Of a stretch of DNA of 64,000 nt, positions 1-11,974 are shown in pieces. The notes below the pieces were generated by a model. The model made no database searches. It saw only the letters and a program-made list of their open reading frames with translations, and had not been told where the DNA came from. Source of the stretch: Liolophura sinensis (lineage: Eukaryota > Mollusca > Polyplacophora > Chitonida > Chitonidae). A program made the translations under genes and the position numbers. How positions within the stretch are numbered: position 1 is the stretch's first letter; the number at the start of each line of letters is the position of its first letter. Where the stretch lies: positions 70,468,984 to 70,532,983 of the forward strand of contig NC_088300.1 in the NCBI RefSeq assembly GCF_032854445.1, in the 5' to 3' direction.

Positions 1-309
1 TTAATAATGGTATTTATTAAGACAGGGATGTATGAGTGGATGATATGTTTGCAGTTCCGAATTTTATTGTCATAGTGAATCTATGTGAGATGTCTGTTGT
101 ACATTTTAAACGTGGCAATAAAGTGATTCATTTTATTTGTAATCCATCAAAAACAAATGTGAATGTACTTGTACTTTGTGAGTGTTAGTATGTGCTAATG
201 TGAAAGTTACCAGTGTCAAAGGTAACATCTGACTTCCCAGATTTGAATTTGAAGGTGAGAGGTGGCATATGAATTTGTCCCTTGGAGACTGTCATGCAGC
301 CTCTTAGAA

Positions 310-500
310 ATGACTGACTGATTGAGTGGTGTTTTAATGCCGTACTTTAAGTTTTCAGTTAGATGATGGCAGTCAGGTTTATGAGTGGAGGAAACCCAAT
401 ATGTAAGCCACCTACCTTCCCCAGACACCGGACAAACCTCCTGGCTTAAAACTGCAGCAGAAATAATGAGAGCTGGATTCAAAAATGTTAATAGTCTCAG
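310..500 (-). repeat. SINE-related fragment (GGAGGAAACC / ACAAACCTCCTG type)
   Basis: GAGTGGTGTTTTAATGCCGT, GAGTGGAGGAAACCC and GACACCGGACAAACCTCCTG recur in related form at 61460-61650 and, more distantly, at 55473-55700. It is probably another branch of the SINE-A group with a different middle. The minus-strand frame across it is not a gene. Confidence 0.5.
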
Positions 501-740
501 CAGGCCTGTTCCTTGTCTGTATGAGCCATAGAAGAACCTTTTTGGAAATGAAAACCCAACAGAGTTCAGTGCAGGCTTATGTTGCTTACTTCTGCCAGAC
601 AAATTGAGGACTGAATTAGAGGTGTACGTGGCCTAGCGTGTAGCATACCAGCGAAGCACGATGACACAGGAGACTTGCATCAATGCGTTTGCTTAGACTT
701 CAAGTTCTGTTGAAATGCTGGCTTTATCTCTGGTTATATG

Positions 741-875
741 TGTGAAGGCTTGCAACCTGCAGATGGTCATGGAATTCCCTCAGGCTCTCTCCCCACCTTT
801 GGGAAGGTCCAGAGGAAATAAGTGACATATTCTTGAGATCGACATAAACCACCAATCACATAAATAAATAAGTAT
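741..875 (+). mobile_element. SINE-A fragment
   Basis: Contains GCAACCTGCAGATGGTCATGG, the C-rich middle, AAGTGACATATTCTTGAG and the tail ACCAATCACATAAATAAATA. The 5' tRNA-like head is missing. Confidence 0.82.
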
Positions 876-1172
876 CTAAATATATGCCAACAAACTGTGA
901 TGTGTTGGTCAGAATATCCAAAATGGGTTACAAGAACACAGAGATGCTAGCTGCCTTGTACTCAAATCTGTTCGAGAACCCTGTACTTGATTAATTCATC
1001 TAAAATGATTCCGAGATAAACGTGTCCAAGAGACAAATATCCAAAAGAGGCGACAAAAGTTGACAATGTTGAATAGATGTAGCCATTGGCTGCAAACCAT
1101 CTACTTGACCTTTAGGAAAACCCAGTGCCTTGAGATTCTTGTAAGGATCCAAATGTACATGAACCTGTCTTG

Positions 1173-1292
1173 TTCGCAACCTGTGGATGGTCATGGGTTT
1201 CCACCCACTATAATGCTGGCTGCTGTCGCATAAGTGAAATATTCTTGAGTACAGCATAAAACGCCAATCAAATAAATAAATAAATAAATCAC
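1173..1292 (+). mobile_element. SINE-A fragment
   Basis: GCAACCTGTGGATGGTCATGG through ATAATGCTGGCTGCTGTCGC and ATATTCTTGAGTACAGC to a long AAATAAATAAAT tail. The C-rich minisatellite at 1301 starts right after the tail. Confidence 0.88.
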
Positions 1293-1300
1293 ATTCCACC

Positions 1301-1500
1301 CCCTCTTCCCTACACACCAGAGATGTTTCACCCATCTCCCCCTTCCCTACACACCGAAATGTTTCACCCACCCACCCCTTCCCTACACACCGAAATGTTT
1401 CACCCATCTCCCCCTTCCCTACACACCAAAATGTTTCACCCTTCCCTACACACCAAAATGTTTCACCCTTCCCTACACACCGGAGATGTTTCACGTTTCA
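1301..1500. repeat. C-rich minisatellite, unit CCTTCCCTACACACCGAAATGTTTCACC
   Basis: About six imperfect units with variable C-rich spacers. It follows directly on a SINE tail (AAATAAATAAAT) at 1270-1290. The open frames on both strands are repeat artefacts. Confidence 0.9.
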
Positions 1501-1764
1501 CCCATCACCACCCCCCACCCTTACACACACTATGCAAGTACTTATATATAGTTGACTCATCGTGAGTGTCAAGCCAAATTAGGATATCCATTTTTCTCTC
1601 TTTGGTTTGACTATGTTCAGGATTGAACTCTGACAACCAGCATGGAAGCATGAATTTCTGACCAGCGCATGTTCGTTACCACAACGAACTAGATGAGCAC
1701 AGAATATTACATAGAGTGCTCAGTGGAAACACTGAATTATAAATATGCTTTACAAGGACCATTT

Positions 1765-1990
1765 TAATAGATTTAGTTGGTTTGCTTGGGGTCATTTCAC
1801 TGAAGGTTTCTCCTTGGGGCAGCCCTATGCCAATGCCAACACCAGGCATGATGCCTCCATCTGATCACGGTATCCTGACACCAGGCTGACCAGTACTTGG
1901 CCTACCGTCATCAGTTGTGCGCCAAACAAGGAAGCAGATTAATAAGTCTTGGGTATGACCCAGTTCAAGATTTAAATCTTCCAATGAAGA
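1765..1990. repeat. Dispersed repeat, family also present near 18160-18415
   Basis: It shares with the second copy an ordered set of words: CACTGAA, CAGGCA, a GACAC(C/T) segment, ACTTGGCCTA and a GTATGACCCAG-like end. The family and mobility class are not determined from sequence alone. Confidence 0.5.
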
Positions 1991-2125
1991 GACACTCTTC
2001 CTCTGTATTTTGTTAGCAGATTCTGCCAGAGGCTAGAAAGCTGTTGTATTTCATTCCTTCTCCTAAAGCGACAATTGGCGCACAGAAGGGCAATTTAAAA
2101 TGGCTGATCACTGAAGAGTTTTCTC

Positions 2126-2329
2126 GCCCTGGGATCACAAAGCAATCTTAGACTTTAAATTTTAATCATTAAATTTGGTATGTTCCTTTCTGTGAGTTTA
2201 ACTGAATTTTGTTGTGGAATAACATACATGTACCTATAATTTACATTGTGAAGCAGTTTCTTAACCATGTTACGCTAGAAATAACAATTTTAAAGTGATT
2301 TGAAATGTTGACTTCATGATCTTGGAGCC
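2126..2329 (-). mobile_element. MITE with GGCCCC-type terminal inverted repeats (copy 1)
   Basis: The left end is GCCCTGGGATCACAAAGCAA and the right end CTTCATGATCTTGGAGCC, which are inverted relative to each other. The interior (TGAGTTTAACTGAATTTTGT and AAAGTGATTTGAAATG) is the reverse complement of the copy at 38705. There is no coding capacity. Confidence 0.82.
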
Positions 2330-2691
2330 TGAGCTAGATGAAAGCTTTTGAGAGTCAATTTCAAAAAAACATTGATGAATGTATTTATTTTACTTGTCAC
2401 ACCAGAATATTACGGCCATATTTAAGAAAATTTTATTTTAATTCTTTCTTTCTATTGAAACTTTGCAAATAACCCTTCTTGAATAAAGGACAGTAATCAG
2501 CGGAAGGTCCAGCACGATTTTAGACCTGACTTCTTACTGGAGCAAACTTGCATGTGATGCACTTGTAAGATTACCAGGCTGAAATTCAAACATAGTGGAG
2601 TCCTCACTGGACACACCTTGTTCATGGACTGGAGTAAAGCAGTGATCTAATAAGAGAAACAAAGAACACTTGTCAGTTGAAAGGATCGCTG

Positions 2692-2697
2692 TTTATT
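2692..2697 (-). terminator. Possible minus-strand polyadenylation signal AATAAA
   Basis: TTTATT on the plus strand. It marks the left edge of the long AT-rich, repeat-poor stretch and could end a minus-strand transcript. AATAAA is common by chance in DNA of this composition. Confidence 0.15.
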
Positions 2698-4058
2698 TCA
2701 AAACGCAACTTTTCATTTTTTTAACAAGCTTGATGCAAGCTGACACAAAACCAAGTTACATGTTGATTGCACGTTTGTCTTGTACCTGTACTGTCAAATA
2801 CATCCACATCAAAGTGACAGCAGACACAGTACTCTATATACATACAGGTCATATATACATGTACATAAGATACCTTAAGAATTTCTGCTTATTTGGTATA
2901 TAGGCAACTTTGGCTGAGAAGCATTCATTGTTTCTATAGCATTATCACAGGTCACACTACAGGCTTAACATAAAGCCAGACTACTCCCAACTCCAGCACT
3001 GATACAAATTACATTGTAGTAACAACAGAAATGTGACTCCATAATATTTCTAAAACGCATCATTCCATCAAAACAAAAGTAGAAATAAAATTACATCCCA
3101 AATTCCTTTCTTTCACCCAGTGTATTAACAGACAAGTAACATTTCAAGCACACTTTTTTCACACTATCTTCTTCCCTGGTTAATCAACTAACATAACTTG
3201 TGACCAAAATATTTAAACCGGTACTTTTCTATATACAATACATATTTGGAAGGCAGAGATACTATATCTTCCATACTTTTTACTTTTGGACACGAAAATA
3301 TTTATGAGTTGCAACGCTGCAAATAGAGAATGAGTGAAGCAAGAGAGTTGTAAATCTAACTAAACTTTGTTTTGTATAAGATTTTTTGACAAATAAAGAT
3401 CACTATACATGTACATCCTGTCTCTCTTTGTACAAGTAGCTACATCTGAAGTGAACCAAATGGCAAATGTTGGCAAATGTAGACAAATATACAGTATCGC
3501 TACAGGTCACAACAAACTGGATAGAATCTGTAAAATTGGGTGTTGTGCCATGAACTTCATCTGCTATAAGCTGTGTAGTATATGACATGACCCATCCATA
3601 TGTATATTATATCAATTACCTAAAATGAAGTAGCCAGTACATACATGTGTAATGTTAATTCTTATGGTACCACTACTTTAAAAGTAGGACTTCAGTGCAC
3701 ACAATAATTCTTACACAAATTCAGATTTTATCAGGTCCTGGGAATCCTGTGATAATTACATAAGGAAATAAGTTTACAGCTAAGCCACAATGAAAAGCGC
3801 CATCAAAAGCTGTCTCGGGTATGCTTGCCATTTCACAACAGGAAATTGCCATCAAGAAACAATACCTAAGTAACAAAAACACACAAAATACTTCCGGCCA
3901 GTCATAGTTGCACATGAAAAGGATGAAGATGTAGTAAAGAAACATAACTAAAAAGAAATAAGACACATTCCCGCTACTCGATCCTGCAGCTGGTCATCAT
4001 TACATGAGAGAAGGCTAGAATTAACTAAGCAGTACTACAATAAGAGTTGGAAAGGGAC

Positions 4059-4082
4059 GGGGGGGGGGGGGGGGGGGGGGGG
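4059..4082. repeat. Poly-G run of 24
   Basis: An uninterrupted run of 24 G on the plus strand. Length may be unreliable because such runs are hard to sequence. Confidence 0.95.
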
Positions 4083-4304
4083 TAATCACACAACAATTAT
4101 CTTGTCTGTATTTCCAATGTAGTAACAGTTAAAATTTATCTGTTAGGCTTCAGTGGTACCACTAGCACTATTTTCAAGCACAAAATAAATATGGGTTGGA
4201 TTTGAACTCATTTCTCTTCCATTTATTAACTGATTTGATTGATGTTGTACTCTAGAATGTCATTATATACTTTTGGTCAGCCTCTACGGTGGGTGAGCGC
4301 TTTC

Positions 4305-4329
4305 CTCCATCCATCCATCCATCCATCCC
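4305..4329. repeat. (CCAT)n microsatellite
   Basis: About six tandem copies of CCAT. Confidence 0.9.
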
Positions 4330-4534
4330 ATATAAGGTACAGTATTTATCATAAATTAATACCATACTGAAGAATACAGAATAGCTCATTACTGCCATCA
4401 TATAGATGTACATAATGAGTGAAAAAGGAGTATAGCAACTGGTCCCATCATGCCTATAAGGGCAGCCATCATTTCCACAGGGTTCAGGGCCATGGGTTTA
4501 CACTTCACAGCTCCAGCTGTTGCCTAGCATATTT

Positions 4535-4590
4535 GAGGAGAGGAGGGGAAGGTAGGAGGGGAGGGGGGGTGGGGGGGGGTGGCGGGGGGG
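4535..4590 (+). repeat. G-rich tract, possible G-quadruplex
   Basis: Several runs of four to nine G separated by one to three bases on the plus strand. Folding into a quadruplex is plausible but not shown. Confidence 0.7.
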
Positions 4591-5361
4591 TTGTCAGGCC
4601 CTGGGGTAATGAACCAGGCTCCCCTTGCTAAGAGGACCCAGTCTGAGAGACACACTCAAGCCATGCAAATTAAGTCCTGTTGTCCCCAGTCATCAGCAGT
4701 CATCAGGAGTCGGGCTCTCACACGACATCTGGAACATATTAATAGTGTGTCACTCTTAGTTATGAACCAAGCTTAAAGGGAGTCTTTTCTTTCTTGACAC
4801 TTTATGCGATCCAATAAAAAAATTGTAGGAAGTTTATTAAGAGATGATAGAGAGGCACTGTGACGAGTGTTTTAGCCGAAAACATTGAATAAATCTCTGA
4901 TTTGGGCCTGATGTCATGTTGTCACTTTTTCTTCTTATTAACCCCCATTCTTAACCCAGCTATCATTCATGTAGAAATGGCACACACAAGGAATGTGTGT
5001 TGTAGTTAACACCGATATGTAAATGCATGGGGTGTGGTAAAGTGTAGTCTTTGCTACAATGTCAAGATGTTCAGCTGGTAGAAATCTTATTTACTTATTT
5101 ATTTGATGAGTGTTTTACACCATGCTCAAGTACATTTCACATATATACGACAGGTTTTGTACCACATGCATGATCAATCTGAACCAGACACTCCTTAACA
5201 GGACTGTTGTTCTTAATTGTACAGTATTACATTAATATAACTGTGATTTATCTTTTTTTGCTGTAATACAGTTGTTCAAATTGAGACAGGTGTGTAAACA
5301 GGACAAGAGGTTAATGTGTAAAAAACAGTATCATATTAGAAGCTGATTTTATTATTGAACC

Positions 5362-5497
5362 GGCCATCTTTGAGCCAAGTTTGTGGATAACCCACTGGGT
5401 GTCTGTTGTTAGAGGTGTCATAAGCTTGGCTGAGGCCCTTGGCTGGTAAGGTCATACAATGGGCCATATACACAAACTTACCTCAAAGATGGCTGCC
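5362..5497. mobile_element. Inverted-repeat element, about 136 bp
   Basis: The arms GGCCATCTTTGAGCCAAGTT (5362 onward) and, on the opposite strand, GGCAGCCATCTTTGAGGTAA (ending 5497) pair over about 24-27 bp with few mismatches. The roughly 85-bp middle holds no frame. It resembles a MITE; target duplication is not seen. Confidence 0.65.
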
Positions 5498-5828
5498 ATT
5501 GCAAATCATCTATTACATTTCCAGGTGATTCATACCTGACTCGCTTTCAACTTTTATGACTTTCTAAACAAAAATCAATACAGCTCAAGTACATTTCAGA
5601 ACTTTGCCAGATGCTGTACACACGTTCACCAGTGATGAAAGGCAAGAAAGCGGTCAGGACTTGTGTCCATGCTAATTCTGGCCTCCAGGGAGCTGCATTA
5701 AGAGGTGGCCAATGTGGAAGACCATGCTCATTACAGGCATGCAGTGGAGGCTGGAGAACAAAGGATATGCGCACTGTCTTCTTAATTGACCTGTATTCAG
5801 AGTAGGAAGGTGGAAGAGACATGGGATG

Positions 5829-5880
5829 GAGGAGGTGGGGGTTGGGGGGAAGGTAGGGGTGGGGGTGGGGGGTGAAGGGA
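5829..5880 (+). repeat. G-rich tract, possible G-quadruplex
   Basis: At least five runs of four to six G separated by short loops on the plus strand. Confidence 0.7.
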
Positions 5881-8800
5881 TAAAGAACAATGGTCTTCCT
5901 ATGACCTGGCCATGGATAAAGGAGGAGCTGGCTAGTTTTAGGGACAAAGAACATCCATGTGCCACAGAAGGGTTTATACATCGAGTCAATAAACCAGGTA
6001 CATATATGTAACTGAACTCCTTAAAATGGGTACTCAAAATTAACCTTATGGTCATGGTCTCAGCTAAGCTAATAATATTTATGATACCAACATGTTTAAT
6101 GCTACACAGGTCTACCTGTCACAGATCAAAGAACAGCTGCTCCTAATAGCCATTCAATGCAATCCCACAATTTTTATCATAACACGTTGAACATTTGAAG
6201 TGACTTTAAGCACTGAAACTGATGTATATCACCCTTCAGCTTTGCTATTAAAACTTTATGAGGGATACTGACAAAAGTAGTTTAATGCATGTAGCCTACA
6301 GCAGAAATGTAGCGTATCCCATAATGTTTTAGGTATAAGAATAAACATTACCATACAGCACATGTAGCTCACACAAATCCATAGAACAGATGTTTGTCAG
6401 TCTGCCATCTGTCTGCACAGTACATAATCCTACTGAGATGTGTCAGAAACAAATGCACATAATGAGGAGCATATAACAGAAATAGGCTACCTAAAAAAAA
6501 ATCACCCACAGAAGATACCAACAGCATTACATCAGCCAAAGTTTATTTAAAGCAGCCAAATGGAAATGGTTAAATTTACTTTATATCCTCATTTAATAGC
6601 TGCTTGTATGAAGAGCTAAAATTGAAACAAGGCATAATTTACCAAAATGTTTGATATGTAAGCTTGTCTGTGAAGCTGAAAACAATTAATAATGTGTTAA
6701 AACAAGCAGGTAGCAAAAATTGTTTTTGCCTAGGGGTGATCTTGATCTTAACATGAAAGTATCAATTCCAACCTAATATAACAGTATTCACTTTCAGCCT
6801 GATACCTTTGTTCACAAACCGTCGATTAAAACGAAAACAGTAACACCAATCCTTAACATATCAGCAAGTGATCGGAGTTCATTCAAAGGCTGCTATCAAC
6901 TGTATCTTAGCGTACAAGCTATAGCAAAAGTGTGCTTTACCTGCCACTTTAATACTTCTGAGAAATGTATTTTTTCATAATTTTATCTTGTATTCTCTAG
7001 TTTTTCACAAATGAATCTTGCACACAATAAGAAAGGACACACATTCCAACATGAAACAAAGGTAAACTAGTGAACTTACCCATGAAAAAAACAGCGGAAA
7101 TACCTGCACAAGTACACAAAACAATTAACCCACATCTAAACAAACACAGATTTCCAGTTTAGCTTAGGTTTATGTATCAGTATACAGCCAGTACGTATGA
7201 TAATAAGCTACAGCTAATTCAGGTATAAATATTTAGCCCTCTAATCTTTGATACGTAAACTATCAATTCCCGAATTTTATTTACAGGTATTTACTTGATA
7301 TGTGTTTTGACACCATTCAAGACTTTTCCACCTTCAATGATATGACAACAGGTAATGATGGTGCTTGGTGCTACAGGTCATTTAGTTTCATTGTAATTTA
7401 AATGTTGTACAACATCCCATATATATAACTAAAAACGAACTTGTACTACTTTTCTGGAACGTCCATGACGATGCATCATAGCGGGGTGGTTTCATAAACA
7501 ATTCCTTTACAAAACAACAAACAGTGGATGCAGCACCAACTTCATTCACCCATGTACAAATAAGAAAGTAAATCACTTTTCGAGACTTTCAACAAATCAA
7601 AAAAGAAAGATACATTACTAGTGATACAAATTGTAACCTGGAATCCATGTCCATGCTGCATCACACTTCCACAGGCATGCTGTTCAGATACATACACATG
7701 ACAAGTAAACCATATATGCACACACACTTACTCCTCAACCTTTCCGCATATTAAAGCGCATCTTTAAGTGTGGTTTATGCACATTTGGAGACAAAATTGT
7801 AACACTGATCGTGTTGGCCAATTTCTGGGCTTCAGGGAAAGTATAATTTTATCCGCGTACATGGAATATTGCCCCCAGCGTATGCTTTAACAAACATCTT
7901 GTACATACCTGTATGTGAAAAGGTTGAAGAAATACATTGTATATATATATCTGTAAAAAGAGATATCTACAAAATGCCCAATCCTCAAAGATCTGCTATC
8001 ACCTTTTAGTATACCAACTGATGACACTGTGAATGGAAAATAACCATTTTCATACATTTGGGATAGAAGACTGGCACATTCAGAAGTATCAGTCTCCATG
8101 CTATGCCTGTATAAAATGCTTACCTGCATGATATTGTAGTGTGTGTACTGGTATATCTGAGAAATGCAGTGAAAATGTTAATGTTGAACAAACTGTCAAA
8201 ACATCCAGTAGCAGCATTTTTGTTATTACAAATGTGACATTGCTAACTATAGTCACAATTAAAATGGAAGTGAATGTACATGTAGCATGAAATGTATGCT
8301 GAAATTAAGATGACATTTTAAAACTGTCACCAGTAATTAAGACACATGTACCAATAAGCTGAAAAATCACATGATTGCTTTTTCTCTGAAAATCTGAAGG
8401 TTTCTGTCATTAAATTTCAAATAACATAGTTTTATATACTACATGTATCTTGTTAAAATGCATATAGATTGGTAATAACATGTGAATGAATTGCAGACAC
8501 AGGCTGCATTAAACATTCCGATCAGATTCATCTATTGTAACTGTTCCATAAGCAAACTACCATACACTATATAAACTAAATTTATACATGGAAACTTCTG
8601 ATACCCGTTTTAACTGATGATCTGACTGATGATTGATGGAAGATGACGTTTACAGCTTATTTACACAAAACCTAGAAATATTAACAGTCAACTGAATGAG
8701 ATAATACAACATATAAACATCCCAAAGCAATTTTAGAACAGACATGACTTAAGTATAACAGTGTGGATTGTACTTGACAGTATATATATCCAGTAGGCTA

Positions 8801-10079
8801 CCTGTAAATAGCTACCAGGCCACATGTACACACACAGTAGGCTTCAACTACATGTACACGTTACAATTACCCAGGGGCTATACATCACTGTTTATGTGTA
8901 TGTACCAGGATTTGGTGTGAGCTACCTGGGTCTAATACAACATATTAGTCCGGGGAGCTACTATAGGGAGCGTCCTACGCCATCTGGTTCTGTCAGTAGT
9001 ACAATGTTTCATTGATGTATTTGCAAGAACACAAAAAAACAGGAGACTGTTTAGCACAAACCTCGTGAAGACAAGCACAAGGATGTACTTTTACACACAC
9101 ATACATTTGTTGTCAGACCTGATATCAATATTTATAATGAAGATATAGACAGCGAATGAATGTTTCATGTGGAAATCATAAAACACAATGTCCCCAACCT
9201 AAAATTAAACTTAAATTATCAAATTTCCTGTTTACCAAGATACTCAAATCAGAGTACATGTACAGGTTCTTTACAAAAAAAAAAGTCAAGCTTAATGTAT
9301 GTGAAAGCTACACGAAATTAGTCTTAAAAGAGTTGTAACAATATATTAAAGCTTCAGGTAACTCATTCTCTTGTGGACCTTTGTTCTGGAGCAGTTACAG
9401 ACATTAAGCCAATGGGTAATCACAACTCATGGCATGTAATCACATGTAATATGTACATGTAGCTAGACAGGCCAGTCTATAGGATGGGGCTGGCTTATGT
9501 TCGTATGGATGAATCAATAATCCGTACAGAACGAACATTCTCCGTATATATTTCAGTCGGAATGTCGATATTCAATCCATATACCATATACCAATACCGA
9601 TAATCCTACATGTACATGTACACATTTGACAGTCACAAAATGGAAACACACAACAAAATACACATAGCAATACTGACAGCTGAATACACATGTATTGTAC
9701 AGGACAGTCCAACTGCTTGTGCAGTGCATTATACCCACACCTCTCCTCATTAATAACATGCATGATCATTACAACAGGTGATTCAAAACAACGCATTGTC
9801 TCCTCCAAATTCTTTCCCAAGATGTTGTTCCTCAATCTGGGCAATTATACTGTCCAATGTTTTGGAGCAGAAATCCAGTAGACCCAATGATAAGGGTTTC
9901 CTGTTGTGTTTTGGCATTCAACAAATTTCAATATCTGTCCATACATTTTCTATGCATCCATACAGGCATGTGGGCATGAAATTACACGTCATCTCTAATA
10001 CAGAAGTGCTAGAGATTATATATATTGTCTCCAGTACAGAATTGTAATTTAATTGAAATTATACAAGGTTTTAAGCAGG

Positions 10080-10462
10080 GTAGCACATGAAATAACAAGT
10101 GGTCCTAGCACTGGTAGCACATGAAATTACATGTGGTCCTAGCACTGGTAGCACATGAAATTACATGTGGTCCTAGCAGGGTAGTGCATGAAATTACATG
10201 CGGTCCTAGCAGTGGTAGCACATGAAATTACATGTGGTCCTAGCAGGGTAGTGCATGAAATTACATGTGGTCCTAGCATAGCAGCACATGAAATTACATG
10301 TGGTCCTAGCAAGGCAGCACATGAAATTACATGTGGTCCTAGCAGTGGTAGAACATGAAATTACATGTGGTCCTAGCAAGGCAGCACATGAAATTACATG
10401 TGGTCCTAGAAAGGCAGCACATGAAATTACATGTGGTCCTAGCAGTGTAGCATCAAATTACA
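10080..10462. repeat. 33/34-bp minisatellite (about 11 units)
   Basis: The unit is GTAGCACATGAAATTACATG then TGGTCCTAGCAG(T)G, alternating between 33 and 34 bp. Each unit holds the palindrome ACATGT. The first unit (AATAACAAGT) and the last are diverged. Confidence 0.93.
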
Positions 10463-11797
10463 CGTGGACTAGTATAAGAAAAACTACTGTGGTCACTATT
10501 GTTGTAATGCAAAATATCTGTAGATTTGTTCAGAATGTATCTATAAATAGTTCACCAATCGCCTAAATGGTTTGAGGCGCATGGAATATATGGTTACAAA
10601 CTGTCGGAGGGAAACTCCATACCTTTCACTTGATCGACTATTTGTCAATGCAACATTTTTTATGCCATGAATGAATCAACTGATCAGATCTTTGATTAGA
10701 GTTAAATGTGCACCAAATCTGTTGCAGCTTTGGAACATGTACAATGCAGATGAAAGCAAACCTGTCTGATTAAAAGTTGTGAAAATGCATTTTACAGAAG
10801 GTGTGTTAGTCATTAGCATATGTGGGATCTACATGCAGAAACCAAAGCACAACCCTGTAGTGCAACCCTACACATACCCTACATGACCTAACATTTGGCA
10901 TTTTTAGACAGAAGCAAATAAGATGTTATAAATTATAATTTTTGGTACTAAAACATACATTTTTCCAAAAGACTATCATACAATCTTCCAAGCAAACCTC
11001 AAAACACCTTTCTATGATCCAGAGAAATCTCATGATCAGGGCAAATGATGATCTTATGCATGGATGAAATGTTAGGTCCCTCAACACATACACAGAGAGC
11101 TGTGCCAAAAGACTTAGCAGCAAGATCACAAAGCTGTCTTAAGCTTAGTATAAATTTAACATTTAGCCTGTACTTGTTTCCTTAGTCCTGATCTCAGGTT
11201 TGACTAAAACACTAATTTTCCTCTCGATCCATGTTCATTTCCTCTGGATCATGATCATTTACTCCCATGCAGGGTGTTCCAATAAAAATTTCAATCATGG
11301 TTAGTCAAAAATTTAGCACAACAAATACTTCTGAAGTTAAGTCTGTGCTAAGCCTAATCCCGTAGATCATTACCCTGTGGCCGAAAGTTACCACTGAGTA
11401 CATGTCTACAGCATTCTATGCCACTGGAATACACTGATGCTGTCTCTCTTCTTCTGTTTTTCAAAAGTAATCTTCTCTGGATCATTTTTTTATGGGGAAT
11501 CAGACAATGAATTATTCAGTACACAACAAAAACAAGTCAAATGGTATTCTTAAAGTCATGTAAGCATTGATACAGCTGTAGTTTAGCTGACCTGATTGAA
11601 AGCTGATGAATCAAAATGGGCATAACTTCTAGCTTGATATTGTAACAGGTGAGGGAAGTCTTCTTCATTTAAAAACTGACAAGATTTTTGCAAAATACTG
11701 ACAAAAATGAGCAAAAGAATAATGAATAATGAAGGTTGCCGTGGCAACACAGATGAAGTGAACACCACCTGGCATCAGAATGCCCTAACTCGGTGAG

Positions 11798-11974
11798 TTA
11801 ATTAGCACAACATCCAGGTGTAATGGATGAGGGACTATGTGAGAATGACTGACTCTGACCATAGACAGCACTGACAACCTGGGAAAGAGATGTGCACTCA
11901 TCTCTGTTTACACATACACATACATCTGGAAGCACAACCGTAAGATCTTTGCACTGTAATTGGCAGAATCCCAT
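11798..11974 (-). CDS. Weak candidate terminal coding exon, 58 codons, unknown product
   Basis: On the minus strand a good 3' splice site (TTTCTTTTTTCAG, AG at 11975-11976) is followed at once by an open frame of 58 codons ending in TAA. The frame is Cys- and Ser-rich (CQLQCKDLTVVLPDVCVCVN and so on) and resembles no family I can name. No upstream exon with a matching phase was found. It could be the last exon of an unrecognised minus-strand gene, a UTR exon or chance. Confidence 0.12.
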   Translation of the reverse strand: MGFCQLQCKDLTVVLPDVCVCVNRDECTSLSQVVSAVYGQSQSFSHSPSSITPGCCAN

